Assembly: GCF_048128805.1 (NCBI RefSeq) | Contig: NC_135997.1 | Location: 6,140,116-6,204,115 of the forward strand | Length of the DNA stretch: 64,000 nt | Origin: Centroberyx gerrardi | Taxonomy: Eukaryota; Chordata; Actinopteri; Beryciformes; Berycidae | Direction: 5' to 3' | In this document: positions 24,751 to 40,459 of the stretch, in pieces | How positions within the stretch are numbered: position 1 is the first letter of the stretch | Layout of the letters: every line of letters starts with the position of its first letter | The notes under the pieces: model-generated | The model's input: the letters and a program-made list of their open reading frames with translations, nothing else | The model's database searches: none | Told to the model about the DNA's origin: nothing | Translations under genes and position numbers: made by a program

Positions 24751-24960
24751 CTCGTTGGACAGATGTTTATTTCAAAGTCACATCCTTAATGTCAGTCCGA
24801 CTTGCAACGTCATGACAACAGCCGATGAAAGGGTAAGCAATTTGATGATTCAATACGAGCTATTAACTATCATATCAACAAGGAGTTAGATGGCTAACTA
24901 GCTGGTTAGCTAAGTTATCTGGATACCTTCCTGTTCCCATTCAAAATGCCATGCTGCGGG
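24751..24960 (-). promoter_or_regulatory. Probable noncoding first exon and promoter of slc25a44
   Basis: A strong minus-strand donor (GTAAGGG) lies at 24750-24744, just below an otherwise noncoding stretch. It would splice to the acceptor at 23613. Upstream, near 24965-24975, a CCAAT box (as ATTGG on the minus strand) sits beside a GC-richer patch. The transcription start is not determined. Confidence 0.5.
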
Positions 24961-26080
24961 GGCAGCCAATGAGAAACCGCAGAATTTCTTCTTCTACACT
25001 TCATGGCAGGTGACGTCCAAATTGTTGCATTATCGCCAACATCTGTATTTTCTGAATTGTTTCAAAACTAACCTTAACGGGTTGGAAGAGCACGAGGGTC
25101 CAACATAACATTTATCAAAAGTGCTCCAGTGTCTCCTCCAAAAAGTCAGTCAGTTTCTCCCCTCTGTCTGCCAGTGTGTCCTCTCCTCCAGTCTCAGGTC
25201 AGTTCCTCAGGTTGGACAGCAGCCTGTCAGCCTGCCATAGTGATTCACCATTCTCCATTTGATTACATCTGAAAACCTGAAAACCCTGAAAACCTCTCTG
25301 TCTTTCCTGTTTTCACTTTTCACAACTTACCAGATATCAGTAACTGACCCTTTCAAAAGAGAAATGGTGCAGATTTTATCATTCATCAACCATCTTCAGT
25401 ATCAGCTAACACATTTTCTATCTTTTCTCTGTCCTCAGCCTTGCTACAGCTTGAGTTTCACAACAAGCCCAGGACAAACCAGTACAGGCTGTCTGTCAGA
25501 CTGAAGCAGAGTCACTGCTGACAATCTGATGCTCTGGTGCTGGTTCGTATCTATGTGTTTTATATTTCAAATGAGTGTAATTCTTGGCTTTCTACAAAAA
25601 TGTGGGATTTAGCAGGCTGAAAATAAAATTGCAGACTTTATTCCCTTTGATTGTTGCATTCTGTTAATTGGTACAGCAGCAGGGAACCAACAGGAGTTTA
25701 TTTTTATTTTTATTTTTATTTTTATTTTTATTTTTTTAAAGAGACAGGTTACTGATCAGTGATTTTGTGGGGTGTCACAACAAATGTGATATACAATTAC
25801 ATTGTTTCTTCATGACCAGGGGAGAACAAGATTTGTCACAGTGTAGTGTGACAAATCAATGCAAAATTCATTTTCAATAATGATGATCAGGGTTTGTGAG
25901 TGAGATAAATAAAGTCAGAATTAAAGAGTAAAGTCAGAAATCTAAGACTAAAGTCTAATCTCAAAACTCACATTTTTCACATGGCCCTATCCTCTTCCGC
26001 AATATTGACAGAAGCCAGTAGGTGGCGGTAATGCGACTTATTGGATGCCAACCGCCATAAAATGTTAAAGACGAAGAACT
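24960..26080. other. Divergent intergenic region between slc25a44 and psma4
   Basis: About 1.1 kb separates two genes transcribed away from each other. It holds a (TTTTA)n tract at about 25698-25737 and, near 26010-26065, a word cluster (AGTAGGTGGCGGTAATGCG, GCCAACCGCCATAAA) that I recognise as a dispersed teleost repeat. There is no gene in it. Confidence 0.6.
25698..25737. repeat. (TTTTA)n microsatellite
   Basis: Iterated TTTTA pentamers grading into a T run, between slc25a44 and psma4. Confidence 0.9.
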
Positions 26081-26218
26081 GATTGGTCCTCCAGAACGAC
26101 AGGTGGCGCTGCTATGTAAACTGCACAGGATCCCAGTGTGTGTCTGTCAGGCAACATCAAACTGAAAGTGGACTTCTCAGCCTGGGAAGGAAGGCTAACG
26201 TTGTTTCTTTTAACGAAG
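26080..26218 (+). promoter_or_regulatory. psma4 promoter and noncoding first exon (inferred)
   Basis: A donor follows GAAG at 26218 and would splice to the acceptor at 26694-26695, which opens the ATG-bearing exon. An ATTGG box (reverse CCAAT) lies near 26081. The transcription start is not determined. Confidence 0.5.
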
Positions 26219-26720
26219 GTAATATATATGTATTTTACCATAAGTCTAAGGATTGTTTTATTTCAGCGTCATCTAACAGGATGCGAACAATCTGGCGCTG
26301 TCCTAATCAGAAGACGGTTTCTTTATTGCTAGCTAGCTAGCATGCTAACAAACTAGCATGCACAGATATTGCAGATTCATTGTCACTGCCTAGAGTTAGC
26401 TAGCTGCCGTCCACTGGCACTAAGGGGTAGAGAGGACTGAATTATCATACATGGTGTTGTTGCTAGCAATCTAGGCCCAAATGTATTCTCTAGTACTTGC
26501 TTCTTAGATGATGCGATTTTAAGGTTTAGGATGTGAGATGCTTTCTCCACTAGCTGTAAATACGGAGCTGTGTGTGTCAGTCCCATCAGCAACAAGCTGT
26601 ACCGTCTTATCTGACAGACAGTATGGATGCTGCTGGTTGTCTCCTGTATGTTTTTCGTGCTGGTAGTTTATGACAACTTTTGTCTTATTTTGCAGGATTA
26701 AAATTCCAGTCAAGTGAAAA

Positions 26721-30141
<3,421 letters not shown>

Positions 30142-30209
30142 GCACACCGTCTGATTTATTTCCCCCCCCCCTAGTTTCACCAAATCCTGTAATGTGTTTT
30201 GTCTTTTAC

Positions 30210-30215
30210 ATTAAA
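30210..30215 (+). terminator. Polyadenylation signal ATTAAA for psma4
   Basis: ATTAAA lies 68 bases after the psma4 stop, giving a short 3' UTR. Confidence 0.6.
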
Positions 30216-30429
30216 ACTTTGGAAACTGTTGATGATATGTCGGTGTCAGTATCCTCATCACAAAACAAAGGGAAGAGATTCAAAGGGAAAATGAACCTCA
30301 AATCAGCATTCTTCTTCTTAACTGCAAAGTATTTAGTTATTTGGTAACTTCATAATCCAGTATGTTAATATGGTAGTTTAACATAAATAATTCAGAGTTC
30401 CAGTATATGTATTATCATACCAAAAAAAC

Positions 30430-30628
30430 ATGAAGGGTGGCCTTGTGGTTAGAGAGAATGTCCATCAACCACATAAGTAAGCGTCCACCCTGCTGAAGTG
30501 TCCTTGAGCAAGACACTGAATCCATACCAGGTCCAGTGATGCTGCTCTGTATCTGACGCTGACCTCTGACCTCCGTGGAGGGGGGCAATCAAACAGAGAA
30601 TTTACCTACAGGGATCAATAAAGCAGCA
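30430..30628 (+). mobile_element. Second SINE type (V-SINE-like)
   Basis: The sequence holds GTGGCCTTGTGGTTAGAG, then CCTTGAGCAAGACACTGAA, and ends CTACAGGGATCAATAAAG. This order is typical of tRNA-derived V-SINE-like teleost elements and differs from the SINE family at 28.1 kb. Confidence 0.6.
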
Positions 30629-33370
30629 CATTATAACCATTAGAAATCCTACAGAAAATCATCTTATCGTGAAGACAGAAACATTACCAGTAACATGAAA
30701 TAGTTTCTCTTCCTGCCACATCTTTGAATGCCAACTCATTTTGAGAATCCAAATGAGAAACAGGATGATGCTTTTAACACCAAGTAACCAACATACAGAA
30801 GGAGGTTTGGTAGTAGAACAGCATTTAGAAGAAGTAAAAAACGAACAGTCCGCTAAGGGGATAACGGGTCGATGCACTAAAATGCATCCCATTTATAACT
30901 GAGTTAAAGCAAATTAAATCCTTTGATAGAAATGTTTTCACAAGCTCTGGAGCGTGTTTCTGAATTTGCTTGATCTGTAATAAAACCGTCGATCATGCTG
31001 GAAGGAACAGGATTTGTTGCTTTGAAACTGGGCACAGACTCAAACCCACTGACGCTGCTGCTGGCTTCCCTCCGAAAACCCATTAAAACCGCTGATGTCA
31101 TGGAGGAAATCAAAAAGAAGCTGTACGCTGTAAGACCGCTGGTGCATCAAATGATCAGAGACTTTGTGTTGGTCCTTTGCTCTTCAGGTTATTCTTCATG
31201 TCGTGATAAATGTTCTGCTCTCTATCGAATGAAGGATTTTTCTTTGCCACTTGATGGTGCTGTTAGTCTTTTAGATGTATTGTTACAGTGGTGCATGGTG
31301 GGTAAAATCATCTGAAAGGCCTGTTTTGTTTTTGCGATGACATAATTTTACTGATATTTGTAGTCACAGGACCTCCACTACAATATCATAAGTAAAAATG
31401 CATTCATTACATATATGAATATAATAACCAATTGACACAATTGATCACAAATGTCCATTGGTGTTTCATGAATATATGTAGAGGCTTCCAGTGTAAAGCA
31501 ACACAACACTGCTGTTAAACCTGCCAATAGACTGCAGTGCTTTGCTCTGGAAAGCTGTAGATCAGAAAAATAATTTAATAACGACACTGTTTGAGATGAA
31601 GGTATATGGACCTCTCTGCTGTCTCACTCATACATAATGCAACACAGCCAAAATCTAAATAATCTGGGCATTCCCAAATCATATGCATAAATGTGTCTGT
31701 AGCCCTCCAGGGACAGACAGTGTTTTGAAGATTACACAGTTGACAGATTATAGTTTTCATAGTGTACAGTATGTATGGTGATGAGGATTTCAATAATCCA
31801 GTGAGATGTTACTTCAGACCTTCATCCCATCGATGTTTGCATCTTTTGGTTCAGCCTGTTTTCATATACAGTTATAAATGATGGCAGTATGTTGCTGGCT
31901 TTCACTAAAATGTCACCTGTATGTAATTTGTGTCTAGGGTGCGCAGGAGGTTCTCTCCCCCAGGTGAGTCCCAGGATCTGAGGACGAAACTTGTCCAGGT
32001 TCCAGGTAGGCAGGTCTTCATTTTAAGTTCAGTGGATTTTGTTTTTACTGTTTTTTTGGACATCTCACTACCTGGACGACTGAAATGAATCTACACAGAC
32101 GTCCTGCATATAACTTTTCATGATAAGGCATATTATTTCCACTGACTGTCGCATGCATTGCTTGCAACAAATTCTGCCTTCTGCCTTTTTTTTGATGGAT
32201 TGAAAGGAATACTTTCTATGATGCAGAAAGCTGCGTCATGCCCTGGTCCAGTGCATTTCAGATTATGATTCAAATTGTGCTTTCATGGTCACCTCGGTCC
32301 CTTTGATTCCCTTTTAAAATGTTCTTTCTAATCTAAGATACTTACCACTTGATGGCGATAGTGTGCACTGAGTGAATGTCTTGAGGTTAGTGACGCTCGT
32401 CTTTCTGCTAATATGTCAGAAAAAATGCTTCCATGTAGAATAACAATATCGATCCAAAATTAAGGCATTTCATGTTCAGATGTCCACAGTTACCAATAAA
32501 AATGATGTGAAAGAGGAACAATCTTTTGTTTTAAGGGAAGCAGTTAGATGGGATTGGTCAGTAAATACTGGACACTGCAGTTGATCAACACAGAGTGACT
32601 GACATGCAGACCTAATGTAAAGACTGCTTGCTGCAAGGACCATGACAGATTTTAACACATTAATTACATTCACTGCCTTGCTATATTGTCTAATTGTAAA
32701 ATTTGTATTTGTACATGAGTCAAACAGATTATAAGTGATTATGTGGTAATTCATTCATGAGATAAGATGAAGTTTTTTTGTAATTGTTAATAATTTTGTA
32801 TATCAAATGATGATTTCACAAAGTGCAGGAGATAATGATGTTCATGTCATGTGATGAGTAAAACCAATAGAGTTTTGATGAGTCAAACAGCAGGTGGTGA
32901 GTCTGACACTGTGTGTGTGTGTGTTATCAGTGTGTGATCAGTAATGGCCACTCAGTTACAGACTGTGTAGGTGGTCACGAGTCACGACAGGATTGAAACC
33001 AGCTGCTGGTAATGTTGAACCACACATCATGACATGACCATTACAGGGTTTACTGCCCCAAATGTCTTGCCTAGTTTCTCTTGACCTTATACCCAAAACA
33101 GACCTATTCCCTAAATGTCCACTTTAAATTTGTTTTATCTACTCCTTCTTTTAGAATTTTGTGTTGTTTTATGTTTAATGTGATTTACGTGAGCAACCCA
33201 CCAAGCCAGATTGCAAACTTACATGGCCAGTAAAACTTTTATTTTTTATTCTGACTCTGATGTTACAGAATCAGGTCCAGAAAACTCCTAGATCACATGT
33301 ATCTCTCCAGAAAACTCCTCAGGCCGAGATCATATCCTACTGTATCTGTCCACTTCATGATCATGTAGAC

Positions 33371-33649
33371 CAGTGGTTCTCAACGTGGGGTCCGGGGACC
33401 ACCAGGGGTCCTTGAGGCGGTTCCAAAGGGGTCTCCAGCAAATTGATCAATTGTTAAACTTCACCATTATTTCTTAACACAATTACAGAATGTAGAAGAA
33501 TGACTATTTTGGTCATTTTTTTCACTGTTATCTCTCTACATACTCTACAGATAGAAGTGGAAAAAATAAAAATAAAATATTCTCAGATTTGGGTCTGAGA
33601 TGTGTACTAAATTAGGGGTCCTTGATATGAAAAAGGTTGAGAATCACTG
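33371..33649. mobile_element. hAT-type MITE with CAGTG termini
   Basis: The left end is CAGTGGTTCTCAACGTGGGG; the right end, reverse-complemented, is CAGTGATTCTCAACCTTTTT. A perfect 8-bp duplication, ATGTAGAC, flanks it at 33363-33370 and 33650-33657. It is 279 bp long with no reading frame. Confidence 0.9.
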
Positions 33650-34239
33650 ATGTAGACGATTAACTCATTTTGACAAATTTTTCAGGATTCATTCAAGCGA
33701 GGAAAAAACCCCACAAATTTCCTTGACAGCGTTTGACTGCAAGTCATCTTGAAAGGAAAATTTGTAAGATTTTTAGCCCTGTTTCTGCCCGCCTAAAAAT
33801 GCAATTAACTGCAGTGTGGAGGATTCTGATTGGTTGATTTGTCAGTCTAGTACGTGACACTACAACTTCAACTACATAGATGAGCAAAGTGGTTCTTGGA
33901 CTGGGATACAACTTTTTCACATTTTCGATGTTCAATATTTAAAATGGCAAGGCTTTGAAAGCTCTAAAACGGCCAAAACTGTAATACCCATAATGCACCA
34001 CATCTATAATCGTTGCAATCTCCCATGGCTTTGGACTTTTTCTGTGTGGTCCGAATGTTTTAGGAGTGTAAAAGTAATACATTTATTACATTGTGATTGT
34101 GATTGTAATATGCTTATTATGAGGTGATAAACGGGGTTCCAATCTAAAAATAGGGGCGCTCCTTTAATATCGTGGTATTTGCCCTAACATAAGCCAATGT
34201 ATCATACAGTAAAACAACTTTGACGGCCGAGCTGCTCTT

Positions 34240-35510
34240 ATCAGACCTTGATGACAGACCAAGCTGAAGGTTACATCGAGCGAAATAGCGGCGCTGCGCC
34301 CGTTAAAGTCCGAGTTACTGAAATCCGAGATAAAAGCTGGGCCAGCCTCTTAAAACGAAAATCTTTCTTTCCTTTTTCATTTGACGTCAATCTTTCGTTT
34401 TGGGATCTTAAGCGGATTTAAAGTGTAAATCAACAGCGCTAATTCATTCAAAGGGCAGAGGCGGTGAGGTCATGGTGTTCACATGAGCCCTCGCCGCGTC
34501 GAGCCCTTGGTCTCGCTCGGCTTGTGAGGGGGAGGATCTTGGCAGCTGAAGGACTGGAGACGGAGAAACAGAGATGCCCGGTCCGCTGACAACAAGCCCA
34601 CATCCCATTTCACTAGATGGGTTTGGATAGTGTAAGGGTTTCATTTCCACGTCCAAAATTTCACTCATTTTACGAAAAAATCCCTACTCTTGAACGCTAC
34701 TCTTCCCGCCGAAGATCTCTGGGACGATACACATTCTTGCCGGCTTTACCACTCCTATTCTTCGAGATCCACGCGGGCCGAGGTTTGTTTCTGGACGGAG
34801 ATGAAGAGGCCCACCACTGTCCAGCGTGATGAAGCAGATAGGAGGAGGAGGGGTAATCTGCTGCAGTGTAAACACGGCCCCAGAAAAGCACTGGAATGTC
34901 TCTGCAGTGGGAGCCGGAGTACGAGGTCAGCCGGAGGCCAAGGCAGGTGGTATACATCAGAACCGAGGCTGACGTCTCAGCACTAACTTATCCAAACAAG
35001 AGGCAGGCGGTATGTTATCCTGCTAGCGCTGGAGGAGGAGGAGGAGGAGGAGATAGAGGAGGAAGGAAGAGAGAACGAAGAGAGAAAAAGGGGGGAGTAT
35101 GAGAGCAGACAGGAACCAGGGGGAGTGTCCCAGCGAGGCAATCATCTCTCCCCTCTCTCCCTCCATCCCAGGGGGAAAAACACCGGTTAGCATATGAGGC
35201 TAAACATGACGAGGGACTGTTGCCATTTCAAAGCCCTTGATCTTGATCCCTTCACTGATCTTGAGAGTTTTGGCCACATATCGCTGGCAGCGCAGGAGAC
35301 GATCATACCACACAGCCTCTTGTTTAGCGTTGCCTTGGACCCAGTGAACCTCACAGAACTGGCTCACAGGCTCGGCTTTTCTCTCCATTCTCATCTACGG
35401 GATTTGCGACAGGGAGCATATTTTGCTTTGCTTTTTGCTTTCCCAAGTGTGGGACCAACAGGTACAGGAAGGCTTTTGTCCCGGCCGCTAAATAAATTTG
35501 CATAAGAGGT
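34240..35510. promoter_or_regulatory. Candidate noncoding regulatory block, GC-richer
   Basis: This stretch is GC-richer than its surroundings and has several CpG dinucleotides and a GGA-repeat patch at about 35032-35060. Overlapping short reading frames on both strands have no family resemblance. It could be a regulatory island or an unannotated noncoding exon; neither is demonstrated. Confidence 0.22.
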
Positions 35511-35859
35511 CATACTTAGCTGTGTTGGCCAATGGAATCCAAACTAGTTCTGAGCTTCCATCATTAGCTGGTGCTGTTGCTGTATTTATTTATTTTATTT
35601 ACTGTATGTTTATTGCTGTATGTGTACACTATGTGTTTTTTCTGTTTGACTACTGGCTGTGAAGCAAACTGCCCCATGGGGACAATAAAGATTCACTCTA
35701 CTCTTCCCTACTCCTGATATCTTTGTCCATTGGTCATGAAGAAAGTAGTGCCTTTTTCATGGAGAGTATGTCCCACAAATCATAGGTTTATAACTCATTG
35801 AGGGGGTATTATTCATTCACACATTGACATAACACAAGCTGTTATCTCTGCTGAACATT

Positions 35860-36075
35860 CGTCACTGTCAGGTGTAAACCACATAACTCCAAGTTTGATC
35901 ATTTTCATGTTTTCACCTCAGCTGAAGGATTGCATGCTCCTCTATGGGTTGAGGAAATTCTACAACTCTTGATCTGACGAAACCTTTCAAAACCCACTGG
36001 ATAAACTCAGAAATGCAAAAACAAGGCTGTTTTTCTTAGTTCCTGGAAAGTTGACATTTTGGAGATGCGAGGAGA
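35860..36075 (+). repeat. Dispersed repeat R1, copy 1
   Basis: Shares the word order GTCACTGT, ATTTTCATGTTTT, TGAAGGATT, TGGGTTGAG, AACC then CATTGGATAA-type words with copies at about 36690-36870 and 39635-39855, all in the same orientation. It has no coding potential. Confidence 0.75.
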
Positions 36076-36689
36076 TACGACAACAGCAATATGGTATACG
36101 TTGCAGTATGTCAAATATGGCTTAGACTGAAAAATGTGATGTCAGCTGTCAGTTGGGGAAAATGAATTGGGAGAAGAAGCTGGACTGTGTGAGTAAATCT
36201 TTGTCCCTTCACCTTGATAATATGTAACACATGCAGTCAAAATCAAATCCATGCCGGATTTCATTTTGGAGCGAGTGACACGGTACAGGACATGGGGATC
36301 ATATAGCACTAATACCGACCCTCCTATCTACCATCAAGTCCCTATTTAAGGCCACACACTCTTGTCTGAAATCCTAACCTTACTAGGAATCAGGAATTAA
36401 ATAATCTTCTCATCCATGACGGTAATTTTGCGAGGGTTACGGAGTGGCGCTGCAGCTCTGTGATCCCCGCATCCTTGAGATTACAGACCCAGAACAAGCG
36501 CTTCACCATAAATGGAGCCAGGATTTCCATTGAAGTAAACAATAATTACAAGCCTTCCTGATATGACCTATTATGGAGAGCTGCATTAAGCTGTTGTTGC
36601 TACTGGCACATAATAGCATGTTATGTGGTATACTGGCCTGATCAGACTTTTTGGACAGAATATTCACTGGACCTCTAAATAACATTGTG

Positions 36690-36870
36690 TCACTGTTGCC
36701 ATGTGAAAAACTTGTAACTCCAAGTTTGGTGATTTTCATGTTTTAACTTCAGTTGAAGGATTACAGGGATTACATATGGGTTGAGAATATTTTCCAACCT
36801 CTTGGGCTTATGAAACCGCTTCACACCCCATTGGATAAACTCAAAATTACATGGTGTTCAAGCTAAGGTC
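36690..36870 (+). repeat. Dispersed repeat R1, copy 2
   Basis: The middle copy of the three-member family, including CTCCAAGTTTGGTGATTTTC and CCATTGGATAAACTC. It diverges after about 36870. Confidence 0.75.
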
Positions 36871-37804
36871 AAGGTGAGCTGTACCCATCATTTCCCTCTT
36901 GTTGTTTGTGCCACGATTAAAATGCTTTTGCAGAGGCGCTGGTCTGTTTCTGGAACAATGGGCACTTGTCATTGCTTACCAAATAAGGCAGTGGTGATGG
37001 ACTCTTATTGTGTGGAGAAGCAGTCAAGTAGTAAGGGAAGGAATGGAAAGTTCAGAGTCATGCTCTCAATCCACTTTGCTGTTCAACCTCTGTCAAACCA
37101 CGTCACTCTCTCCTTTCTAAACAGAGCAGCACAGATTTACACCTTTCTCACATCTGAAGGATCCAAGAAAAGTCGACATTCAGAGTGTAATTGTAAGAAA
37201 ACACTTAACACATCATGCATGATAAACCTGAATTCAGCATCAAACCAAATAAAGGCAATAGTTTGACAGTATTCCTGCACCAAAAGCAATTGTGCATTCT
37301 GTGTTACCGGTTTGAGCCTGTGCAGTGACGACTGATGCTATTTAGTCCCATAATCATAAGTTTGTCCAAGGAAATACCTTGACGTTTTGTTTTGTTTCTT
37401 CGTGGGACACTTGTCACACAATGAGGAAAAGATTTATAGCTTTGTGGCCTCTAAAAACAGCTTGCATAATACTATTGTTGGCATTCTTCATGGAAACCAA
37501 TGGGTTCTGCCATTGCACACTGATGCAACTCTCTCTCTTCGGTCAGTTAAAGCAAAAAGAAACCCATGATGAATCGCCTCTACATAATGTGTATTTCAAC
37601 ATTTGATGCCACCGACAGAATGTATGGCAAAGTTGGATGAACTGATCTGATTTCTAATGTATTACTTTTGTGCTTTTTTGATGTTTTTTTTTTTGCTAAA
37701 AGTCTCACACAAAACCTTCAAACTCCAAGATTTACTTCTTCCCTCGCTTTAGAAAGGTGCGATTGCATGGGTGGCACTACATCATTTCTTCACTCATCCA
37801 CGTG

Positions 37805-37945
37805 TCACACGCAATATCTCAGACACCACTGATCCGATTGTGGCAAAACTTGGGGAAATGATGCATCTCACAGCTGCATTCCAGCATCCAAAACAACACT
37901 GATTGGCCCAAGGGCAAACTACAGTTACAGCTCAAAACAAGGTGA
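37805..37945 (+). repeat. Dispersed repeat R2 copy (ATCTCAGACACCACT)
   Basis: The block begins CAATATCTCAGACACCACTG and continues GATGCATCTCACAGCTGCAT. Related blocks occur at about 1925-2070 and 2780-2950 in sin3a introns, so this is a dispersed family, not a local feature. Confidence 0.65.
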
Positions 37946-38105
37946 CACATTTGTTACTGAACTTCATCATGACATGTTTGCTGTTGCCTTGTTTGGTTTA
38001 ACTTTATATCGTAGAAACAAAAGCATAGAAAGCCAGGTCACATGCTACACAGCATGCTAAATGAGAACTAATGGGGGAGTTTGCACGCTTTAAGAGTGAA
38101 TAAGA

Positions 38106-38270
38106 CCGGGTGTCCTGGTGGCTCAGTGGGTGAAGGCATGTGCCATGTAAGGTCCTGGGTTTGAATCCAACCCAGGACCTTTGTTGCATGTCATCCCTCT
38201 CTCTCTCTCCTAATTTTTCCTGTCTATCTTTACTGTAAAACTATCATAATAAAGGCAAAAAAGCCCCAAA
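38106..38270 (+). mobile_element. tRNA-derived SINE, copy 2, with perfect target duplication
   Basis: The best-preserved copy. A box GTGGCTCAGTGGG, B box GGGTTTGAATCC, tail AATAAAGGC then AAAAAAGCCCC. A perfect 14-bp duplication, AAGAGTGAATAAGA, lies at 38092-38105 and 38271-38284. Confidence 0.92.
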
Positions 38271-38695
38271 AAGAGTGAATAAGATCTGTTTACTAAGAGC
38301 AGTACAGCACTACAGGAAGACATGGATCAGCATGGGTCTTTTCTGTTTGCTACAGGAAACAAGCCAAGTGTGGATGTTACATAGTTAGCAAACCATGCCG
38401 GTCTTCCGTGCCTCTGCCATGTTCTTCTAGCTGTTATTCAACTTCACCAATGAAACACAATGCAAGGTTAGGGAACATGATGACAAACAGAGCTGTTGGG
38501 TTGAGTGCCAAGGCCATAATACACTGCCCTCCAGGCCGTTCTTCTGCATAGTGTTCAGTGTTTATGCGGCACACAAATGCCCCGGGGCGAGGTTAACGTA
38601 GGGAAGAGGTGTGACTGTGCTTTGATTTCTTGAATATCCCTCCCATTGTCTTCTTACTGTTTTACTTGCTGTTTCAGAAAGCTGCAGTAGCTGTT

Positions 38696-39110
38696 ACTGG
38701 GACCCCAGGAGTCGATTCCAAAAATAATCGATTCTTCGATTCCAGGCATTTGGGAATCGAGAACCGACTCCAAAGCTCTGGAGTCGATTCAACACAGTAC
38801 ACAAAATGTAGATTCCCCACATGCTCATGTACGAGTGAATCCCAGAGCTTAATTCCCCTCCGTACAAGTGGCTCAAGTTTGCCCGGCAACAGAGTGAGAA
38901 AGCGGGAGAGGGAGAGACTAGACCAGGTATTAGGCACTGCCGCTGACTGCTAACAAAATGCTTAATTCTACACCACACACATCGGTAGCGTGGTGGCAAT
39001 TAATATTGCGCTGTTTATTTTACAAGATCTGCTTGCACCCTCTACGTTTTCGTTTTTGGAATCGAGAATACAGAAAATTTGTGTTTGGAATCAACTCCAT
39101 CAATTCCCAC
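38696..39110. mobile_element. Probable hAT-type MITE
   Basis: The left end has TGGGACCCCAGGAGTCGATT; the right end, reverse-complemented, has TGGGAATTGATGGAGTTGAT. The interior holds GGAATCGAGAA words in both orientations. The exact borders and the target duplication were not resolved, so the coordinates are approximate. Confidence 0.6.
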
Positions 39111-39634
39111 CTTGAATTACACCTTGAACTCAATGTGAATTTCTCCATTATATGCAGAATAATTGTTCTATTTTCTGATTCAACAAACAACAAAATGACC
39201 AGAAATGTTACAGCCTAAAGATGTTTTTTAATTTTCCCATTTAATGTCAGTTCACAACTCCTCTATGGAGCTTCTGTGTTACTTTCTTTTATAATAGAGT
39301 GAAATGCAAGAATGCAGTGGAGTTTCAGAGGCTTTGCTACAGCAGGCTAGCCTCATGATAACAACCTGGATAATACTATTTCAGTAGTTCAGCTTTTCAC
39401 ATCCTGCATGCACACAGATGCACTGGGTTCACTGTGGCTTTTTGTATGTCTGTCTGTGTTTTCATGTGTCCACCCAGCACCCACCAAGACGTCAACACAC
39501 CAAACAAAAGACAGAATGCTAAGTGGAGGCATGGCACAAAAATTAACCCAATTTTATGGCTTTTAGATGTGCAGGTCCTAATTAGGCCTTCTTGGAATAT
39601 CTCCACTCTTTGACATACATTGAATAGCATTTCA

Positions 39635-39855
39635 TCACTGTCAGGTGAAAACTTAATATCTCCAATTTTGGTGATTTTCATGTTTTCATTTTAGTTGAAG
39701 GATTACATGGTTTCTCTCTGGGTTCAGAAAATTCTCCAACCTCCTTGGCTTATGAAACCCTTTCAAAACGCATTGGATAATGTCAACAATGCATTGTCAT
39801 CAAGCTAAAAACAAGGCTCTTAGTTCCTAAAAAGTTGATATTTTGGAGCTACCCA
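39635..39855 (+). repeat. Dispersed repeat R1, copy 3
   Basis: The third copy, matching copy 1 into the 3' part (CAAGGCT, TTAGTTCCT, AAAGTTGA, ATTTTGGAG). Confidence 0.75.
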
Positions 39856-40459
39856 ACAGCAACGATTTGCAAATAATTCTTAGCATTTGAGAGTTAACCT
39901 GTTTGTGATATTAGATGGGTGGGATTTACAACATCAGGAAATTTTTGACAGTGTCAGGAAAGCTGTCAGTAACAGAGAACTGAACTAAACTGACTTTCAA
40001 ATGCCTTCCTTCGATTGTCTAAACTTTCTGGCACTCATTGTATCGCCCAATGTGCCAAATGTCTGGCACCTAAGTAGGCTAACTATAAAAAGCAAATACA
40101 ATGTGTTTTCTCTGACAGACTGAACTCACACACTTTCCCTGGTCCTGCAGTACAGCAGGTGTTCGTCTCCCAGCGACCTCTCTCACCTTGACCTGCCCGA
40201 CTGCAGCTGCCCACGCTGGCTCCCTGCATCACTGTCAAAAGGCCTTTTGTTCCCCTTTATCAACTCCTTTTAAGAAATACTCTGATTTATTAAATACTTT
40301 ATACTTTGATCCCTCCCATACACACGCACACACACACACACACACAGACTTTTCATGTTTTTAGAAAGACATTCAGCAACATCTGAGGGAGAATGTCGAG
40401 TTTGCCAAATTAGTAACGTGACTTAAAAATTTGAATGTGACTCAAAAATTATAAAAGTC

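Noticed and set aside
30904-31113. Minus-strand frame with protein-like stretches such as FESVPSFKATNPVPSSMIDG
   Set aside because: The texture looks somewhat coding, but I could not place it in any family or find matching exon borders. It may be repeat-derived; left uncalled.
36874-37266. 130-residue plus-strand frame
   Set aside because: It begins at the end of a dispersed repeat, has no family resemblance and no splice signals; likely chance.
38106-38180. Possible tRNA gene with A and B boxes
   Set aside because: The boxes belong to the tRNA-derived head of a SINE with a target duplication and a SINE tail; it does not fold as a full tRNA by inspection.
38630-38953. 107-residue plus-strand frame suggestive of transposase
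   Set aside because: It spans a MITE with GGAATCGA words and has no transposase motifs.
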